A program made the translations under genes and the position numbers. Positions 15,376-16,990 of a stretch of 16,990 nt of DNA are shown one piece after another; position 1 is the first letter of the stretch; every line of letters begins with the position of its first letter. The notes under the pieces were generated by a model. That model had not been told where the DNA came from. It made no database searches and saw only the letters and a list, made by a program, of their open reading frames with translations. Origin of the DNA: Patescibacteria group bacterium (GTDB lineage: Bacteria > Patescibacteriota > Patescibacteriia > UBA9934 > GWF2-40-263); assembly GCA_004298405.1 (NCBI GenBank), contig SCSL01000091.1:1-16990 (forward strand), in the 5' to 3' direction.

Positions 15376-15726
15376 TTAAAAAATAATAGGCTTTCGCTCA
15401 ATGCCGATCGACTCAACCATTCTCGATCCATTCGCGTCATTCTGCGTGTAGTAAACGGTTATCAAACGACTGCCTACATAAAAGCTAAATTCGTGCCACC
15501 GTGTACGTTCTTTTCTTCCCAATACTTTGCTCGTGCCTAAATGCTGCTCAATTTCTGAAAAAATATGTTCACTCAACTTTTTGGCGGACAGACGATAATT
15601 CTCGATGATGATCTTTTCTGTCTCTAAACCACTGTCTCGGTAGAGTTCGTAAAAAGCTTCTTCGTATGCACGAATGAATCCTGTCATCGCTGAGATGGCC
15701 GCTTCGCTATAAAAAACATTAAGCAT
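15376..15726 (-). CDS. RelE/ParE-like toxin candidate
   Basis: A 116-residue soluble protein. The N-terminal half is helical (SEAAISAMTGFIRAYEEAFY...). The C-terminal half has alternating strands (FSFYVGSRLITVYYTQND, then MVESIGIERKPIIF), which fits the RelE/ParE fold, but no diagnostic catalytic set is clear. It overlaps a 50-codon upstream gene on the same strand, the standard antitoxin-first layout. It lies in an AT-richer stretch unlike the core genes to the left. It could equally be a small regulator of another kind. Confidence 0.55.
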   Translation of the reverse strand: MLNVFYSEAAISAMTGFIRAYEEAFYELYRDSGLETEKIIIENYRLSAKKLSEHIFSEIEQHLGTSKVLGRKERTRWHEFSFYVGSRLITVYYTQNDANGSRMVESIGIERKPIIF

Positions 15727-15871
15727 ACGACCGGGCTTTGATCGTCTGCTTTTTTTGTTTTGAATAGGCCTTTTTTAATCGTTGTGACAAACGAATAGCC
15801 GACTGATCAATATAATCAGCAACCATCTTCCCAGCTTCCACTGAACTGTATTGTATTTTTTTTTCTGGCAT
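15719..15871 (-). CDS. Small basic protein, possible antitoxin
   Basis: A 50-residue ORF starting MPEKKIQYSS and ending KARSYA, with many Lys/Arg/Gln and one likely helix (EAGKMVADYIDQSAIRLSQR). The stop TAA (15719-15721) overlaps the ATG of the next gene (15724-15726) by 8 nt, strong evidence that the pair is translated together. No Shine-Dalgarno site is evident. The size and basic tail would suit a DNA- or partner-binding antitoxin, but no family is recognisable. Confidence 0.5.
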   Translation of the reverse strand: MPEKKIQYSSVEAGKMVADYIDQSAIRLSQRLKKAYSKQKKQTIKARSYA

Positions 15872-15919
15872 ACTTATACAGTAATGCTAACGATAAACAA
15901 GCGATTCGTCAACTAAACC

Positions 15920-16042
15920 ATGCACTACCCCGTACGAAACGAGGCTTCAATCAAGTTCTGCGAAGGGCTTGGCGCTCGATGCGTTCAGGAGGTGACCAAC
16001 AAGGACGGTCTGACGTGGGGAATCTTCCAGTTCACCCCATAA
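15920..16042 (+). CDS. 40-codon hypothetical ORF
   Basis: Starts ATG directly after an in-frame TAA and encodes a 40-residue peptide (MHYPVRNEASIKFCEGLGAR... to LTWGIFQFTP) whose amino-acid make-up is protein-like, not random, with balanced use of charged, aromatic and glycine residues. There is no clear Shine-Dalgarno site or promoter. It may be a true small protein or the remnant of a larger gene; no family is recognised. Confidence 0.3.
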   Translation: MHYPVRNEASIKFCEGLGARCVQEVTNKDGLTWGIFQFTP

Positions 16043-16102
16043 CAACCTTTCAAACGGCCGATTCACAGCTCGCGCACTCGCATCAGCGGAAAACAGTTCA
16101 TC

Positions 16103-16134
16103 CACGGCACGTCATTCGCTAACGACGTGCCGTG
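16103..16134. other. Strong GC-rich hairpin
   Basis: CACGGCACGTC (16103-16113) and GACGTGCCGTG (16124-16134) form an 11-bp perfect stem with a 10-nt loop, 60 bp after the small ORF. The nearest T-run is 25 nt further on, too far for a classical intrinsic terminator. Confidence 0.6.
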
Positions 16135-16223
16135 TGAACGTCCGATGATCGCGGGTGCGTTTTTTTAAAAGAATTTTCCATACTGGATCTTGCTACATTT
16201 ACTTTGCAATAGAAATAATCATA

Positions 16224-16709
16224 TCAAGCAATGAATAAGGCGGCTCCATCTCCGTGTTTTTCGATTGCGTATTCAGCATTTCGGACAAATACTTCCAGAA
16301 AGTTACGCCTAAAATTGTCATGGATTTTGGGAATGTACATTTTTAATTTTTCCAACTCTGGTTTGCGCTTTCTAAGTAATATATATCGCTGACCGAGTCC
16401 TCCATCAAGAAAACGGAGAAAAGCGCCTTCGGTTTCATTATTTACATTCTCGACTCCTCTAACGTTTAGAGATAGACCAAGAGAAGAAGAGATCGAGCCT
16501 AAATCAACTTCCTCTATGTCCTCAACCCCCGACCGGTTGTTACCTTCGTCGTCATAGATGTCATCTCCAAGTCCATCTAGATCATAAGGAACTTTTTTAA
16601 AGCTAAAATCCAACGAACCGTACACTTCATGAGAAACTTCACGCTCCGGCTTCCCTTGTCCCCATTTGCTATCCGGCACATGTATAATGTTTTCTAACTT
16701 TTCTGACAT
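16224..16709 (-). CDS. Acidic hypothetical protein
   Basis: A 161-residue soluble protein without signal or membrane segments. Residues 40-70 are strongly acidic (DLDGLGDDIYDDEG, then EDIEEVDLG). The C-terminal third is basic and helical (LLRKRKPELEKLKMYIP, IHDNFRRNFLEVFVRNAEYAI). This split charge suggests a protein-protein role, but I recognise no family. TAATAT lies about 5 bases before the ATG with no Shine-Dalgarno site, so a leaderless transcript is possible. It sits between the tRNA-Asp element and the toxin-antitoxin-like pair. Confidence 0.6.
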   Translation of the reverse strand: MSEKLENIIHVPDSKWGQGKPEREVSHEVYGSLDFSFKKVPYDLDGLGDDIYDDEGNNRSGVEDIEEVDLGSISSSLGLSLNVRGVENVNNETEGAFLRFLDGGLGQRYILLRKRKPELEKLKMYIPKIHDNFRRNFLEVFVRNAEYAIEKHGDGAALFIA

Positions 16710-16773
16710 AAGAATATTACAGTAATTGATTTAGTTGGATTCACACCGTATACATATCGATATCATCATAACA

Positions 16774-16868
16774 CCACTTCGCCCTCTTTCGAAGACAAGG
16801 TGGGATGAAATCCCCAACGTAGCCCCCACGTCGCTCAGCCCGGCTGAGCTATGTTAGGGGCGAAGTGG
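16774..16868. repeat. 95-nt self-complementary element next to tRNA-Asp
   Basis: Outer arms CCACTTCGCCC (16774-16784) and GGGCGAAGTGG (16858-16868) are exact 11-bp inverted repeats. Inside lie GCTCAGC/GCTGAGC (16833-16849, 3-nt loop), an imperfect CCCCAACGTAGC/GCTATGTTAGGGG pair and GGGATGAAATCCC. The right arm ends two bases from the encoded CCA of the tRNA gene. There is no open reading frame in it. It may be a non-autonomous mobile element or a structured RNA processed with the tRNA. Confidence 0.65.
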
Positions 16869-16870
16869 GA

Positions 16871-16948
16871 TGGCGGACCGGAAGGGATTCGAACCCTCGA
16901 TCTTCTCCGTGACAGGGAGACGTGTTAACCGGGCTACACCACCGGTCC
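16871..16948 (-). tRNA. tRNA-Asp (GTC)
   Basis: Read on the - strand, the acceptor stem GGACCGG/CCGGTCC, the D-stem GTGT/ACAC, the anticodon arm TCTCC-CTGTCAC-GGAGA with anticodon GTC, and the T-arm GAGGG-TTCGAAT-CCCTT all form. Discriminator G and a genomically encoded CCA close the 3' end. The length is 78 nt with CCA. Confidence 0.96.
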
Positions 16949-16990
16949 ATCGGGACTGTTCTAGATTAACAGCGACGGAATAATAACATG

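Larger units (their letters stand above)
15872..16223. other. Stretch with little coding support
   Basis: Between the small - strand gene and the acidic hypothetical there is only a 40-codon + strand ORF (15920-16042), an 11-bp hairpin (16103-16134) and a T-run (16160-16166). I see no other gene, promoter or RNA. Confidence 0.5.

Noticed and set aside
15872..15900. TATAAG-type -10 box before the 50-codon gene
   Set aside because: It is one base from the ATG, so transcription would begin inside the gene; the -35 match is poor.
16754..16763. ATATCGATAT palindrome
   Set aside because: Short and AT-rich; expected by chance and not near a clear promoter.

Overview
The window reads as a core chromosomal stretch of a Candidate Phyla Radiation (Patescibacteria) bacterium, with a short, possibly acquired segment at its right end. 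The reasons are the giant secreted cysteine-rich protein with Myxococcus-type repeats and a VWA domain, the row of small membrane-anchored proteins carrying thrombospondin-3/EF-hand-like calcium motifs, the compact ybeY-dgkA-ftsA-ftsZ-nrdR order, overlapping genes, few Shine-Dalgarno sites, and UGA used as an ordinary stop (so not a Gracilibacteria/Absconditabacteria recoded genome). An Uhrbacteria- or Magasanikbacteria-like lineage is my guess from style, not something the sequence proves.

Left part (1-7679): the 3' part of a very large surface/secreted protein (open at the left edge) is followed by three genes for single-pass membrane proteins that all carry the same DxDxDG-type calcium module. 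REP-like double-hairpin elements sit between them: one diverged copy at 5863-5922 and two identical 49-nt copies at 6514-6624. The copies overlap the ribosome-binding site and the stop codon of the middle gene.

Middle (7600-13975): a housekeeping block on the + strand. ybeY (rRNA maturation) and dgkA (lipid kinase) overlap their upstream neighbours. ftsA and ftsZ (the divisome core) come next, each with its own promoter-like signal. ftsZ is followed by an intrinsic terminator whose T-run leads into an extended -10 promoter for nrdR. The htrA-like protease and a short pyruvate kinase then follow in a tight run. The calcium/cysteine-rich exported proteins, the HtrA-type quality-control protease and the CcdA-type reductant transporter make a plausible envelope theme.

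Right part (13995-16990): a small anchored fibronectin-III-like protein (- strand) diverges from a ccdA-like gene (+ strand), which ends in a strong stem-loop. Beyond it is an AT-richer region with a toxin-antitoxin-like gene pair, a 40-codon ORF with a strong hairpin, an acidic unknown protein, a 95-nt highly self-complementary element, and tRNA-Asp(GTC) on the - strand with an encoded CCA. The position of this segment at the 3' end of a tRNA gene, together with a degenerate copy of the tRNA T-arm sequence near 15.27 kb, is compatible with an integrated island, but that is inference.
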